Source: Siphonobacter aquaeclarae
GTDB taxonomy: Bacteria > Bacteroidota > Bacteroidia > Cytophagales > Spirosomataceae
Length of the DNA stretch: 64,000 nt
Assembly: GCF_900103285.1 (NCBI RefSeq)
Contig: NZ_FNGS01000005.1
Span: forward strand, 1-64,000
Direction of reading: 5' to 3'
A model generated the notes under the pieces. It ran no database searches. It worked only from the letters and a program-made list of their open reading frames with translations, and had not been told where the DNA came from. This document shows, piece by piece, positions 23,678 through 33,377 of the stretch. Positions within the stretch are counted from its first letter, which is position 1. The number at the start of each line of letters is the position of its first letter. A program made the position numbers and the translations under genes.

Positions 23678-26600
23678 CTATTCAACGGAAACGATCCAGT
23701 CATCCTGTTCGACTACCGTACCTTCCTTCAACGCTACCGCCGTTACTTTTCCGGCTGCCGGAGCGGCGACGATACTTTCCATTTTCATCGCTTCGATGAC
23801 AAACAGCGGCTGGTTTTTCTTCACCTCCTCGCCTTCCTTGACGATGATTTTTACCAGACGGCCCTGCAGCGGCGCACCGATTTGTCCGGCTTTCGATACC
23901 TTCTCGTTCATCGGCTTGGTGGCCTGGAATCCGGTATCTTTTACCGTAATCCGGCGGGCCTGACCATTGAGGTCGAACGTCACGGTACGGTGGCCGGTTT
24001 CATCCGGTTCCGACACATACTGCAGGCGTATCATGATCGTCTTGCCTTCTTCGATAGTGACGAGAACTTCTTCGTCCTGCTTCAGTCCGTAGAAGAATGC
24101 CGGCGTCGGCAGCTTCGATACGTCTCCGTAGCGATCCGACGCCACATAAAACTCTTCGTATACCTTCGGATACATCTTGTAGCTGAGGTAATCGAGGAAG
24201 GCGCCGTCATTACCAAGGTAGAATTCGGCGTTCGGGAATTTCTGCTTGAAGGCAGCGAAATCCTGTTCGACGTCGAGCGGAGCCAGGTTATCGTTCGGGC
24301 GACCGCTGATCGGCTGATCGTCTTTCAAGACCAGTTTCTGAAGCTTTTCGGGGAAACCGCCGACGGGCTGACCCAGCTCTCCCTTGAAGAAGCCTTTCAC
24401 CGATTCCGGAAACGAAATGGCATCGCCGCGGAGGAATATTTCGTCGGTCGACAGGCTATTGGCCGTCATGAAGATCGCCATGTCGCCTACTACTTTCGAC
24501 GAAGGCGTTACCTTCACAATATCCCCGAACAACTGGTTGGCCGCGATGTAGTTTTTCTTCAGCGTTTCGAACTGATCGCCTACGCCGAGGGCAATCGCCT
24601 GCTGGCGCAGGTTGGAGAACTGACCTCCCGGTACTTCGTTGTCATACACCTCGGCTGATCCGGACTTCATTCCGCTTTCAAACGGATAGTAGTATTCGCG
24701 GACGTCTTCCCAGTAGGTCGAGTACTTGTTCAGCAGCTGAAGATCAATCGGATGCTCGCGCTCGTGCCCCTGCATCATCGCGACGACTGAGTTGAAGTTC
24801 GGCTGGGCCGTCAGGCCTGACATAGCAGCAATTGAGCAGTCAACGATATCTACCCCGGCTTCAATGGCCTTCAGGTACGTAGCGGGCTGAATGGACGCCG
24901 TATCATGCGTATGCAGGTGCACCGGAATACTCACCGCTTTTTTCAGCTCGCTGACGAGTATCGCTGCCTGCTGGGGCTTCAGCAAACCAGCCATATCCTT
25001 GATACACAGCATGTGCGAGCCGAGGTCTTCGAGCTGGCGCGCCATGTCGAGGTAGTACTGCAGGGAATACTTGTAATCCGGATTGTTTTTGTGCTGGAGG
25101 AAATCGCCGGTGTAGCAGATCGCTGCTTCGGCGATACCGCCGGTACGCTCGCGGACGGCCTTGATGGATACCTTCATGGATTCGATCCAGTTGAGTGAAT
25201 CGAAGATCCGGAAGACGTCTACGCCTGATTCCCAGGACTTTTCAACGAACGTCTCAATCAGGTTATCCGGATAAGCCGAATAGCCGACGGCGTTGCTGCC
25301 GCGGAAGAGCATCTGCAGCAGCATGTTGGGCATGGCCTCGCGGAACTGCTTGAGGCGCGTCCAGGGGTTTTCGTAGAGGAAGCGCATGGCTACGTCGAAC
25401 GTCGCGCCGCCCCATACTTCCATCGAAAACAACTGCGGAAACGCCTTGGCAAAGCCGGAAGCTACTTCCAGCATATCATCGGTCCGGACGCGCGTCGCGA
25501 GGAGGGACTGGTGCCCGTCCCGGAACGTCGTGTCGGTATACAGAATCGTATTGTGCTCCCGAACCCATTGGGCAAACTTCTCGGGGCCGAGGCGCGTCAG
25601 GCGGTCCTTGTTGCCGAGCGGGAACGAGCTGAAGGGATCGGTATTCGGAACGATCGGCGTGCGGAAGGACTTTTCGTTCTTCACTTTCACGTCCGGGTTG
25701 CCGTTGACGATCACTTCGCCGAGGTAGCGGAGCAGTTTGGTCGACCGGTCCTGCGGCTTCCGGAAGTTGAACAGCTCCGGAGAATTGTCGATAAACTGAA
25801 CCGTGCAGGCGCCTGACTGGAAGGCAGGGTGGGCCAGAACGTTCTGGAGGAACGGAATATTCGTCTTCACCCCGCGGATCCGGAATTCTACCAGCGCGCG
25901 TTGCAAACGCTGGATCGCGCCCTTAAACGTCCGTCCGGAAGAAGATACCTTCACCAGCATGGAATCGAAGTAGGGGGAGATTTTCATCCCCGGGTAGCTC
26001 GATCCTTCGTCGAGGCGGATTCCGAAACCGGCCGCGTTGCGGTAGGCAATGATCGTACCGAAATCGGGTTTGAAGCCGTTGGCAGGGTCTTCCGTCGTAA
26101 TCCGGCACTGAATGGCGTAGCCGCTCATTTCGATGTCTTCCTGTCCGTGGAGGTAGATGCCGTTGTCGGACAGCTTGTAGTTCATCGCGACGAGGAGCTG
26201 GCTGCGCACGAGGTCGATACCCGTGATTTCCTCGGTAATCGTATGCTCAACCTGGATACGCGGGTTGACTTCGATGAAAAAGATATTTTCGTCTTTGTCG
26301 ACCAGAAACTCCACCGTACCGGCGCAGGAGTAATCCACGGCCTTTCCGATGGCTACGGCATAGGCGTAGAGCTTTTCGCGGGTTTCCTGTTTGAGGTTAA
26401 CCGACGGCGCGATTTCGACTACCTTCTGGAAGCGTCGTTGTACCGAGCAGTCCCGCTCGAACAGGTGTACCAGATTCCCGTGCTGGTCGCCAAGAAGCTG
26501 TACTTCAATGTGTTTCGGGTTTTCGATGAATTTCTCAATGAAAACCGTATCGTCGCCGAAGGCATTGCGCGCTTCGTTACGGGCTTCGTTGTAGGAGCGC

Positions 26601-27157
26601 TCGAGGGATTCGGTATCGCGGACCACCCGCATACCGCGTCCGCCGCCGCCTGCCGCCGCCTTGAGCATCACCGGGAAACCGATGCGCTCCGCAGCTGCGA
26701 TGACCGCTTCGATGGGTTCGCCTTTGATTTTGGCGTCCTGAATAACGGGCAGCCCGGCCTTGATGGCAGTATCCTTGGCAATTACCTTGTCGCCCAGCGC
26801 TTCCATGGCTTCCGGCGAAGGACCCACGAAGATGATGCCTTCTTCCCGGCAACGGCGGGCGAGGGTGGTATTTTCACTCAGGAAACCATAGCCGGGGTGG
26901 ATCGCATCGATCTGACGGCTCTTCGCCAGGGCGATGAGGCCTTCTACGTCCAGGTAAGGTTTCAGCGGGTCGTCGTCACGTCCGATCTGGTAGGCCTCGT
27001 CAGCCTTGTACCGGTGAAGGGAGTAGCGGTCTTCGTACGTGTAGACGGCAATGGTCTGGACACCCAGTTCGGTCGCCGCCCGCATGATGCGGATGGCAAT
27101 TTCGCCCCGGTTGGCAACCAACAATCGCTTGATTTTGCGGACGTATTCAGGAGTCAT
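23678..27157 (-). CDS. pyc: Pyruvate carboxylase
   Basis: The 1159-aa single-chain enzyme has the family's usual length. It carboxylates pyruvate to oxaloacetate using ATP, bicarbonate and biotin, to refill the citric acid cycle. Domains: biotin carboxylase (~8-460; RLLVANRGEIAIRI, a Gly-rich AAGGGGRGMR ATP loop, FIEVNPRIQVEHT), carboxyltransferase (~540-815; DTTFRDGHQSLLATR, MEVWGGATFDVAMRF, HLHTHDTA metal site), PC tetramerisation domain (~830-1060) and a biotinyl domain with VIEAMKMES, where Lys1125 is the biotinylation site. It is cytosolic and monocistronic, with its own terminator. No sign of damage. Confidence 0.97.
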   Translation of the reverse strand: MTPEYVRKIKRLLVANRGEIAIRIMRAATELGVQTIAVYTYEDRYSLHRYKADEAYQIGRDDDPLKPYLDVEGLIALAKSRQIDAIHPGYGFLSENTTLARRCREEGIIFVGPSPEAMEALGDKVIAKDTAIKAGLPVIQDAKIKGEPIEAVIAAAERIGFPVMLKAAAGGGGRGMRVVRDTESLERSYNEARNEARNAFGDDTVFIEKFIENPKHIEVQLLGDQHGNLVHLFERDCSVQRRFQKVVEIAPSVNLKQETREKLYAYAVAIGKAVDYSCAGTVEFLVDKDENIFFIEVNPRIQVEHTITEEITGIDLVRSQLLVAMNYKLSDNGIYLHGQEDIEMSGYAIQCRITTEDPANGFKPDFGTIIAYRNAAGFGIRLDEGSSYPGMKISPYFDSMLVKVSSSGRTFKGAIQRLQRALVEFRIRGVKTNIPFLQNVLAHPAFQSGACTVQFIDNSPELFNFRKPQDRSTKLLRYLGEVIVNGNPDVKVKNEKSFRTPIVPNTDPFSSFPLGNKDRLTRLGPEKFAQWVREHNTILYTDTTFRDGHQSLLATRVRTDDMLEVASGFAKAFPQLFSMEVWGGATFDVAMRFLYENPWTRLKQFREAMPNMLLQMLFRGSNAVGYSAYPDNLIETFVEKSWESGVDVFRIFDSLNWIESMKVSIKAVRERTGGIAEAAICYTGDFLQHKNNPDYKYSLQYYLDMARQLEDLGSHMLCIKDMAGLLKPQQAAILVSELKKAVSIPVHLHTHDTASIQPATYLKAIEAGVDIVDCSIAAMSGLTAQPNFNSVVAMMQGHEREHPIDLQLLNKYSTYWEDVREYYYPFESGMKSGSAEVYDNEVPGGQFSNLRQQAIALGVGDQFETLKKNYIAANQLFGDIVKVTPSSKVVGDMAIFMTANSLSTDEIFLRGDAISFPESVKGFFKGELGQPVGGFPEKLQKLVLKDDQPISGRPNDNLAPLDVEQDFAAFKQKFPNAEFYLGNDGAFLDYLSYKMYPKVYEEFYVASDRYGDVSKLPTPAFFYGLKQDEEVLVTIEEGKTIMIRLQYVSEPDETGHRTVTFDLNGQARRITVKDTGFQATKPMNEKVSKAGQIGAPLQGRLVKIIVKEGEEVKKNQPLFVIEAMKMESIVAAPAAGKVTAVALKEGTVVEQDDWIVSVE

Positions 27158-27580
27158 GCAGCAAAAAGGTTAAATAGGTAATCATTGAAAAGTCGGCATC
27201 TTCACCTCGGTACCCTTATTGCCCGCTCGCAGGGACTTCAGGTATCCGCTGCTGCGGAGCGATTCAGAGGAAAAATCAGGCGGGCGCCTGACGCATGTCT
27301 GCTCCCTGAAAAGAACGCCACCGAAGGAAGCATGCCAGCGGCTACTCTTTTTCTGACAAAAATAGCCAGCTACAAAGATGCAAACTCGCCAAAAAAAATG
27401 CGGCAATTCTTACTCAAATCTTAATATAATTTGGAAAGTCTTGAAAAATTTAAAATAATACATGGTTAGATACAAAATGACCTTTTTTGGGGAATAAAAC
27501 GCTCTTCAACGCGTATTTCGGGAAAACAAAAACCCCCGGCGCCAGGCACCGGGGGTTTTTATTCAGAAACAGAATGGCTA
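27158..27580. other. Intergenic region upstream of pyc
   Basis: No gene is seen. The part near 27158 should contain the pyc promoter on the minus strand. The middle (27390-27490) is AT-rich, and the far end holds the terminator of the DUF3592 gene. Confidence 0.5.
27528..27560. terminator. Terminator of the DUF3592 gene
   Basis: Perfect 12-bp arms AAAAACCCCCGG (27528-27539) and CCGGGGGTTTTT (27549-27560). It is symmetrical and lies 20 bp past the stop of the minus-strand gene. Confidence 0.85.
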
Positions 27581-28042
27581 CTACAGGGCGAAGAGCACGC
27601 CTACTACCGTAAACACCGCTCCCAGGATGAAAAATACCTTCGGATTGGTGCCGGGGATTTTATTAACGCCGAGCGTCGCTTCTTCCGGGTTTTCGACGTT
27701 ATAGCGCACTTTCATGTGCTCACCGATTTGCACCGGAGCGTCCACGGCCGCTTCTCCCTGCGCTTCGAAATGGTGGTTGCCTACGCTGAACTGTACGCGG
27801 GGAAAGTGAAGGGGATAGTTACCCATCTTATCATCCCGGTTGTACTTCTTGAAAACGTCTACTACAACGCCGTCGGCAACAGCCGAATGTTGCAGCCACT
27901 GCGTACGGCGATTCGAATAGTAAAAACCAATGGCGAGGCACGCCAGCGCGATTCCGACAAAGGGAAACATGAATTCAGAACCCGGCTGGATGACATCGGC
28001 CGTCCGGGGTAATGACATGGAAAGAATGGACTGTATCAGCAT
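27581..28042 (-). CDS. DUF3592 two-helix membrane protein
   Basis: The 153-aa protein has an N-terminal membrane helix (~28-45, FPFVGIALACLAIGFYY) and a C-terminal one (~133-152). Between them is an exposed beta domain with VADGVVVDVFKKY, YPLHFPRVQFSVGNHHFEAQG and IGEHMKVRYNVENPEEATL. This is the DUF3592 pattern (PxVxF...G..V.V.Y.p.nP..A). Its function is unknown. The start could also be the Met nine codons in (28018). Confidence 0.7.
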   Translation of the reverse strand: MLIQSILSMSLPRTADVIQPGSEFMFPFVGIALACLAIGFYYSNRRTQWLQHSAVADGVVVDVFKKYNRDDKMGNYPLHFPRVQFSVGNHHFEAQGEAAVDAPVQIGEHMKVRYNVENPEEATLGVNKIPGTNPKVFFILGAVFTVVGVLFAL

Positions 28043-28523
28043 GACTCAGAGATCGATAGAGAACACGGAGCGTTGTCCGCGTGATTTGATGGGTCAAAAT
28101 TCTATCTAATCTCTCAGATTATCAAACAGTTAGCATTGGCCAGCTGAAGGTGTGCAAGTGCAATTTCAAGGGAAAAGCACAACGAAAAATGGCGCTTCCC
28201 GGAAAAGGAGGTTTCAATTTTTAGTCAGCTAATAATATTTTGTGGTTTTTGCTGAAAAACAGGTTTCAAAAACGCAGGTATCCCGTTTTGAAAAAATGTT
28301 AAAAATTTTTCCTGAAGGAATTGTACTATTTCATGTGAAAATACCGCGATCCGGGCCTTTGGGAGTGGGAGAGTAGGAGAATGGCGGGTACAACCAAATT
28401 CTATTTGGCAAAACCATGAGTAACACGGCATGATTCCGGGTAAAAAAATTTTTCTATCCGGAAACGAAAAAAGCGCCGAAACAGGCCTCAGGACCCGTTC
28501 CGGCGCTTTTTATGCGGTTAATC
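28043..28523. other. AT-rich intergenic region
   Basis: No supportable gene is present. The region contains runs of A and T (28190-28320) and, at its end, the terminator of the small membrane protein gene. It may carry the promoter of the DUF3592 gene near 28043. Confidence 0.45.
28468..28511. terminator. Terminator of the 55-aa membrane protein gene
   Basis: Perfect 11-bp arms AAAAAGCGCCG (28468-28478) and CGGCGCTTTTT (28501-28511) enclose a 22-nt loop. It lies 13 bp beyond the minus-strand stop codon. Confidence 0.8.
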
Positions 28524-28691
28524 TCAGTAGTGACGCGGCGAGTTGTAGGCTGCAAAAGCCGCTCCGATCAGCAGGGTACCGACGATCGAAGTGAGCAGGT
28601 CTCCGAAAATCCAGAGAATCAGGGCCAGCAACAGAAAGCCGCCCAACTGCGGAGCCTTAGAGGAAATGGTAGAATTGCTCGGAGATGACAT
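28524..28691 (-). CDS. Small (55-aa) membrane protein
   Basis: The start at 28691 (MSSPSNSTISSKAPQLG) is chosen because the longer frame begins in the upstream promoter region. A polar N-terminus is followed by a hydrophobic stretch, GFLLLALILWIFGDLL and IVGTLLIGAAFAAY, which may be one long or two short helices. The end is a polar NSPRHY. I do not recognise the family. A terminator immediately downstream supports expression as its own unit. Confidence 0.5.
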   Translation of the reverse strand: MSSPSNSTISSKAPQLGGFLLLALILWIFGDLLTSIVGTLLIGAAFAAYNSPRHY

Positions 28692-28756
28692 GCTAAGAAA
28701 ACGTTTGTGAAACGGAATAGGGCAAAAGTAGGGCTGCAAACCGGAAATGCCAAGCG

Positions 28757-29314
28757 TCAGCGCCCGTTTTCCTTTTTTCGTTCGCGAAGGCGCTTCACCA
28801 TCCGCACCGCAGTCATCAGCAGCACCGCAAAGGCGATGATACCCGCGACGCCGTAGATCCAGTCGAGCGCATTCTTGAGTACTACCAGAAAAACAATCGC
28901 GAAGAGGAGAATCGTCGCGACTTCGTTCCAGAGCCGCAACTGCGGAGAGCTATGCCGGAAACGGTTTTCACGCAATTCCAGAAGCAATTTCCGGCAGTAA
29001 AAATGGTAACCGATTACCCCGGCTACAAACAACAGCTTCAGGTGCATCCACGACTGCTGAAGCCAATAGGGAAACAGGTACAGCATCCAGGTGGCAGACA
29101 GCAGCGTCAGCCACATCGCCGGAATCATGATGGCATTGAACAGCAGCTTTTCATTCCGGCGGTATTCTGCCAGCAGAATTTCCCGCGCGGGCTCGGGTTT
29201 GTCGTTGGCTTCGGTATGATAGATGAACAGGCGGGGCAGGTAAAACAAACCGGCAAACCAGCTTACCACGAAGATGATGTGCAGCGATTTGAGGTACTCG
29301 TACGGAAAAGGCAT
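28757..29314 (-). CDS. hemJ: Protoporphyrinogen IX oxidase HemJ-type membrane protein
   Basis: The protein has 185 aa from ATG 29314 (MPFPYEYLKSLHIIFVVSWF). It has four to five membrane helices, with early conserved SLHIIFVVSWFAGLFYLPRLFIYH and central SWMHLKLLFVAGVIGYHFYC. These fit the HemJ/UPF0093 family, in which conserved His residues hold heme and the protein oxidises protoporphyrinogen IX in the inner membrane. The divergent neighbour hemN catalyses the preceding step of heme synthesis, which strengthens the call. The longer frame (to 29383) would use a non-ATG start and run toward hemN. Confidence 0.85.
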   Translation of the reverse strand: MPFPYEYLKSLHIIFVVSWFAGLFYLPRLFIYHTEANDKPEPAREILLAEYRRNEKLLFNAIMIPAMWLTLLSATWMLYLFPYWLQQSWMHLKLLFVAGVIGYHFYCRKLLLELRENRFRHSSPQLRLWNEVATILLFAIVFLVVLKNALDWIYGVAGIIAFAVLLMTAVRMVKRLRERKKENGR

Positions 29315-29382
29315 AGCTCGTTTCTTTTGCCAAAAATACGGCCAAACCGAAGATATGCCTGCCCGGCAGGTGAGAAAAGTCA

Positions 29383-29413
29383 TTGCCGGGACTGACGTCC
29401 GGGCGGAATTTTG
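29383..29413 (+). promoter_or_regulatory. Putative Bacteroidota-type promoter of hemN
   Basis: TTG (29383-29385) is followed after 20 nt by GAATTTTG (29406-29413), one mismatch from the TAnnTTTG -7 box used by the Bacteroidota major sigma factor. It ends 20 nt before the hemN ATG. Confidence 0.35.
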
Positions 29414-29433
29414 CCGGTGAAATCCAGACAGCC

Positions 29434-30750
29434 ATGGACATCGATCTCATCCGAAAATACAACGTTGCCGGTCCCCGGTACACCAGCTATCCGACGGTTC
29501 CGGCGTGGGAACCGGCCACGTATTCCCCGGAAAAGTGGCGACTAGCCGTGACGCAATGCCACGGCCCCGTCAGCCTCTACCTGCATCTGCCGTACTGCGA
29601 AAGCCTCTGTACCTTTTGCGGCTGCCACAAGCGCATCACGCGGAATCACCAGGTGGAAACGCCGTATATCGATGCCCTTTTAAACGAATGGACGATGTAC
29701 CGCAGCCTGCTCCCGGACGCCCCGGCACTGTCCGATCTGCACCTCGGAGGTGGAACGCCCAGCTTTTTTTCTCCCGAAAACCTGAACAGATTAATGGAAG
29801 GATTGCTTCGGCATACTTCCCGGTCACCCGGTTCGGAATTCAGTTTCGAAGGCCACCCGGGAAATACGACGGCGGAGCACCTCCATACCTTGTATGACCA
29901 TGGCTTCCGAAGGGTGAGTTTCGGCGTGCAGGACTATGACGAGCGCGTGCAGAAGGCCATTCACCGCATCCAGCCCTTTGAGCAGGTCCGCGCGGTGACG
30001 GAAGCAGCCCGGGCGGCAGGGTATACCTCCGTCAGCCATGACCTCGTCTTCGGGTTGCCATTTCAGCAGCGCGGCGGGGTACTCGATACCATGCGGAAGA
30101 CGATCAGCCTGCGCCCCGACCGCATCGCCTTTTATTCGTATGCCCACGTACCCTGGATCAAAGGAAACGGCCAGCGCGGCTTCCGGGACGAAGACATTCC
30201 GACCGGAGAGGCGAAACGGGAGCTGTATGAAGCCGGCCGGGAATTGCTCGAAGCAGCCGGATATCGGGAAGTAGGTATGGATCACTTCGCCCTTCCCGGC
30301 GATCCGCTGTTCCGGGCGATGGAAGAGGGGACGCTCCACCGGAATTTCATGGGGTATACGACGGCGCCGTCTCCGACGCTGATCGGGCTGGGCGCGTCGG
30401 CTATTTCGGATAGCTGGACGGCCTATTCCCAGAACGAAAAAGAAGTAGAGGCATACCTCGCCGCCGTCGGACAGGGAGAGTTACCGGTACTGAAAGGGCA
30501 TTTTTTGTCGGACGAAGACCTTCGTTTCCGCCGCCGCATACTGGACCTGATGTGCCGGTTCGGGACGGAGCTGGAGGACGAAGAATCCCTGGCGAAGTTG
30601 CGCCCGCTGGAAGAGGACGGGCTGGTAGTCTGTGACGATCGCACCGTCCGGGTGACGGACCGGGGCCGTCCCTTTGTCCGCAATGTCTGCATGGCCATCG
30701 ACCGCCGGCTTGCGGATACCGGGCAGAAGTTATATTCTGCAACAATCTGA
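29434..30750 (+). CDS. hemN: Oxygen-independent coproporphyrinogen III oxidase
   Basis: The protein has 438 aa from ATG 29434 (MDIDLIRKYNVAGPRYTSYP, the family's typical opening). The radical-SAM cluster motif is C55-x3-C59-x2-C62 followed by G-C64, the exact HemN form. HLGGGTPSF and SFGVQDYDERVQ follow. The C-terminal half (MDHFALP, HRNFMGYTT, LIGLGASAISD) is the HemN-specific substrate region, not the HemW one. It converts coproporphyrinogen III to protoporphyrinogen IX without oxygen, in the cytosol, using S-adenosylmethionine. It is divergent from hemJ, so two successive heme steps share a 119-bp promoter region. Confidence 0.93.
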   Translation: MDIDLIRKYNVAGPRYTSYPTVPAWEPATYSPEKWRLAVTQCHGPVSLYLHLPYCESLCTFCGCHKRITRNHQVETPYIDALLNEWTMYRSLLPDAPALSDLHLGGGTPSFFSPENLNRLMEGLLRHTSRSPGSEFSFEGHPGNTTAEHLHTLYDHGFRRVSFGVQDYDERVQKAIHRIQPFEQVRAVTEAARAAGYTSVSHDLVFGLPFQQRGGVLDTMRKTISLRPDRIAFYSYAHVPWIKGNGQRGFRDEDIPTGEAKRELYEAGRELLEAAGYREVGMDHFALPGDPLFRAMEEGTLHRNFMGYTTAPSPTLIGLGASAISDSWTAYSQNEKEVEAYLAAVGQGELPVLKGHFLSDEDLRFRRRILDLMCRFGTELEDEESLAKLRPLEEDGLVVCDDRTVRVTDRGRPFVRNVCMAIDRRLADTGQKLYSATI

Positions 30751-30948
30751 AGTAAGAATAGAGTATCAGGCAGATATTGATTTGAAAAACAGCAGTTAAG
30801 ACGAAGCGTTTTGAGTGCAATTTCAGCGTCGCGAACGCTGATCTTTCCGCAAGGGATTTCGTGAACGGGGCCGATCTTGCCTTTTTGTGGCTATCTTGCC
30901 GGTCGGTTTATTCAACTTGTCTCTCGTTTTGGAAGACGCCACGACTGC

Positions 30949-32118
30949 ATGGAGCCTTTTCAACTCTATACCCGATTACTGGATTCGCTTTCCCGCTTTA
31001 CGGCTCCCGGCAACTGGAAAATTAAATCAGTACTTCTGTGCCTTGGCGTGATATTCTTCTTCGCCCTGCCCAGCTACGACCGTTTTTTTAACGACAGTAC
31101 GAACGACTACCTGCATTTCTGGCTGCATTTGTCTCGGCAGGCGGCACATCCGTTTACGCTTCAGCCGGGCCTGGACCCGATCAGCCACGAAGCCAAAACG
31201 GCCTTCCGTCTGGTACCTCCGCTGACGGGCGCGCTGGTGGCCTGGTTGTCGCCCGTGGGTGGTTTGTACCTGATGTTTTTGGTGCAGCATCTCCTCGGAG
31301 TCGGCTTTTTGTATGTGTTGATTTCGCTGGTATACCGGCTGACGGGCGATCGTCTCACTGCCGTTCTGACCGCACTGGCATTCTCCCTGATATACCTGAC
31401 CCGGGCTTTTTTCTACGAACTGTACGGGTTGTTTGACGGGTACGCCTACTTTTTCCTGTTGCTGGCGATGGCTGCGCGGACGCCTGCCGGGTTTGTGGCG
31501 GCGTTGTTTCTGGCTTTCTGGACCGACGAGCGGGCGATTATCGCGTCGCCGCTGGTGCTGCTTTTTCAACTCCATACGCGGGTGTTCCCTTTTACGATAC
31601 CGACGCTGCTCGCGCAGTGGAAATGGTATGTGCCGTATGGACTTTCGGCCGCTGCGTACCTCGGGATACGGATTGCGCTGGAAAAATATGCCGGTTTGTT
31701 TGTGCCCATCGGCAGCGGTGCGGATGCCGGGCTGAAACTGCTCCTGGCCAATTTTACGTCGCTTCCGCTGGCAACGTTTCTGGTATTTGAGGGAATCAGC
31801 TTTCTTATCCTGTGGCTGCTCTTCTTTTTCGTGAAGCAGAAAGCCTGGCTGGAAGTATTGCTGACGGCGGGTATGCTTGCGGCGGTATGGGTGGTTTCGG
31901 GTTGCGTTTGGGATTTTACCCGCAGCGGCTGCTATGCCTTCCCGGTTGTGCTGACGGCACTGTATTTCATGGGAAAATACCTGCCGACGGCCCAGGTACG
32001 GGCGGTGCTGGTACTGGCGCTGCTCCTCTGCGTGGCCATTCCAACGTATAAATTTCAAGGATTTTATTACTGGCAGGTACCTGCCCCGGTGAAGCTGGTA
32101 TACGGCCTGATCCGGTAA
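30949..32118 (+). CDS. Multi-pass membrane protein, GT-C glycosyltransferase-like
   Basis: The protein has 389 aa from ATG 30949 (MEPFQLYTRLL). About nine or ten membrane helices are visible, the first at ~25-43. The first periplasmic loop has FFNDSTNDYLHFWLHLSRQ with acidic residues where GT-C enzymes keep their catalytic Asp. Later come YELYGLFDGYAYFFLLL and FWTDERAIIASPL. No family could be named. The gene is followed after 19 bp by a second membrane protein of the same general build, so the pair may act together on a lipid-linked sugar or envelope glycan. This is inference only. Confidence 0.55.
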   Translation: MEPFQLYTRLLDSLSRFTAPGNWKIKSVLLCLGVIFFFALPSYDRFFNDSTNDYLHFWLHLSRQAAHPFTLQPGLDPISHEAKTAFRLVPPLTGALVAWLSPVGGLYLMFLVQHLLGVGFLYVLISLVYRLTGDRLTAVLTALAFSLIYLTRAFFYELYGLFDGYAYFFLLLAMAARTPAGFVAALFLAFWTDERAIIASPLVLLFQLHTRVFPFTIPTLLAQWKWYVPYGLSAAAYLGIRIALEKYAGLFVPIGSGADAGLKLLLANFTSLPLATFLVFEGISFLILWLLFFFVKQKAWLEVLLTAGMLAAVWVVSGCVWDFTRSGCYAFPVVLTALYFMGKYLPTAQVRAVLVLALLLCVAIPTYKFQGFYYWQVPAPVKLVYGLIR

Positions 32119-32137
32119 TTTATTCAGGGACGATTAC

Positions 32138-33370
32138 ATGAGTGTTATTCTGATAAAACTCCTGCTGGCTCTCGGCTGCAGCGGCCTCATCGGCCTGGTG
32201 CTGATCCGCCGGCGTCAGGCCGAAGCCTGGCTGGAGACGCGCCCGGCTGCGACCGTCATCGGCGTTACCTGGTTTGTGCTGCGCCTTCTTCCTTTTGTTG
32301 GTATTTACCTGATTCTGGGGTATCAGCCGGTTTCGGATATCCAGGGATACCTGATCCGGTGGGGAAGCAGCGCGCTGGAAGGCAAGCTGATTTACCGGGA
32401 CTTTGAATGTACCTATTCGCCGCTGTACCCGTACCTGATCGCCGTTTCGCTCGGGATGTGGTATAACATGAAGGCCATAGCGCTGCTGATGGTGGTGATG
32501 GAACTGGTGGCGCTGGTACTTACTTTCCGCTTCTTCCGGAATATCCCGCATAGCCGGCGGCTCCTGCTGGCAGTCCTTTACCTGATGACGCCCGCCGGGC
32601 TGATTTTCACCGTCATAGCAGGTCAGGAAGACATCTGGCTGTGGTTGTTTGCCGTCGGCGCATGCCTGCTGTACCGGCAGACGGGGAAGACCGTTGTGCT
32701 GGCGCTGGGTATCGCGCTCGGGTTGCTGGCAACAAAGGCTGTGGATGTGCTTTACCTCCTTCCGTTCCTCTTCCTCGTACCGAAACCGTTTCAACTGACG
32801 GCCTGGCTGGCAGGGATCGGAGTCGTGTTGCTCGGCACATTGTATGGCCTGGTGGGTCTGGAGTTTATGCAGCCGATTCGGGAAGCCGAGACGCTGAGAG
32901 CGCCGAACCTGCTGTCGGTTGTGAATCCCTGGGTAATGAACAGCATCGGCCGGGGAACGGGTACCTGGAACTGGATCGGGCTGGCGGCTACGGTGGGCGG
33001 GGGTTCGTGGATTGCGTTGCGTGTCTGGGACCTGCCGTTTGAACAGGCCTTTTCGCGGATGTGGGTAGGGGTATATGGCCTGATGATGGTGGTACAGCAA
33101 AGTGCCTATAGCAATTACCTGTTTCTCTTTCTTCCGCCGCTGCTGTTTGCCATTGTCAATTGGGACAGTACGCGGGATATCGTTCTTTTTCTGCTGTTCA
33201 ATATTCTCTGTGTGGTACACCCGTCCTTCTGGTGGCGCATGGGCAATCCGGAGTACCTCACGCCGGGAGATATCTTTGCCTCAAGCCTTCGTATGCTTGA
33301 CTATACCCTCCAGCTTTCCATCGTGGTGCTGACATTTTACTGGGTAGGCCGCGCGGGCAGAAAAGCCTGA
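32138..33370 (+). CDS. Multi-pass membrane protein, GT87/GT-C-like
   Basis: The 410-aa protein has ten or more membrane helices. After helix 2, the loop VSDIQGYLIRWGSSALEGKL-IYRDFECTYSPLYPYL resembles the first loop of GT87/DUF2029-type mannosyltransferases, where an Asp acts on polyprenyl-phosphate sugars. AGQEDIWLWLFAVGACLLY follows, in the position where such enzymes have a conserved DxxW-like motif. Donor and acceptor are unknown. It is probably co-transcribed with the preceding membrane protein and is closed by the inverted repeat at 33378-33418. Confidence 0.6.
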   Translation: MSVILIKLLLALGCSGLIGLVLIRRRQAEAWLETRPAATVIGVTWFVLRLLPFVGIYLILGYQPVSDIQGYLIRWGSSALEGKLIYRDFECTYSPLYPYLIAVSLGMWYNMKAIALLMVVMELVALVLTFRFFRNIPHSRRLLLAVLYLMTPAGLIFTVIAGQEDIWLWLFAVGACLLYRQTGKTVVLALGIALGLLATKAVDVLYLLPFLFLVPKPFQLTAWLAGIGVVLLGTLYGLVGLEFMQPIREAETLRAPNLLSVVNPWVMNSIGRGTGTWNWIGLAATVGGGSWIALRVWDLPFEQAFSRMWVGVYGLMMVVQQSAYSNYLFLFLPPLLFAIVNWDSTRDIVLFLLFNILCVVHPSFWWRMGNPEYLTPGDIFASSLRMLDYTLQLSIVVLTFYWVGRAGRKA

Positions 33371-33377
33371 GAAGGAA

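Noticed and set aside
25829-27181. 450-codon plus-strand frame opposite pyruvate carboxylase
   Set aside because: Antisense to a certain gene with all motifs in the other strand; no recognisable domain.
31027-33220. Two long minus-strand frames (343 and 366 codons) opposite the GT-C-like genes
   Set aside because: Their Gln/Arg/His-rich translations are typical complements of Leu/Val-rich membrane genes.
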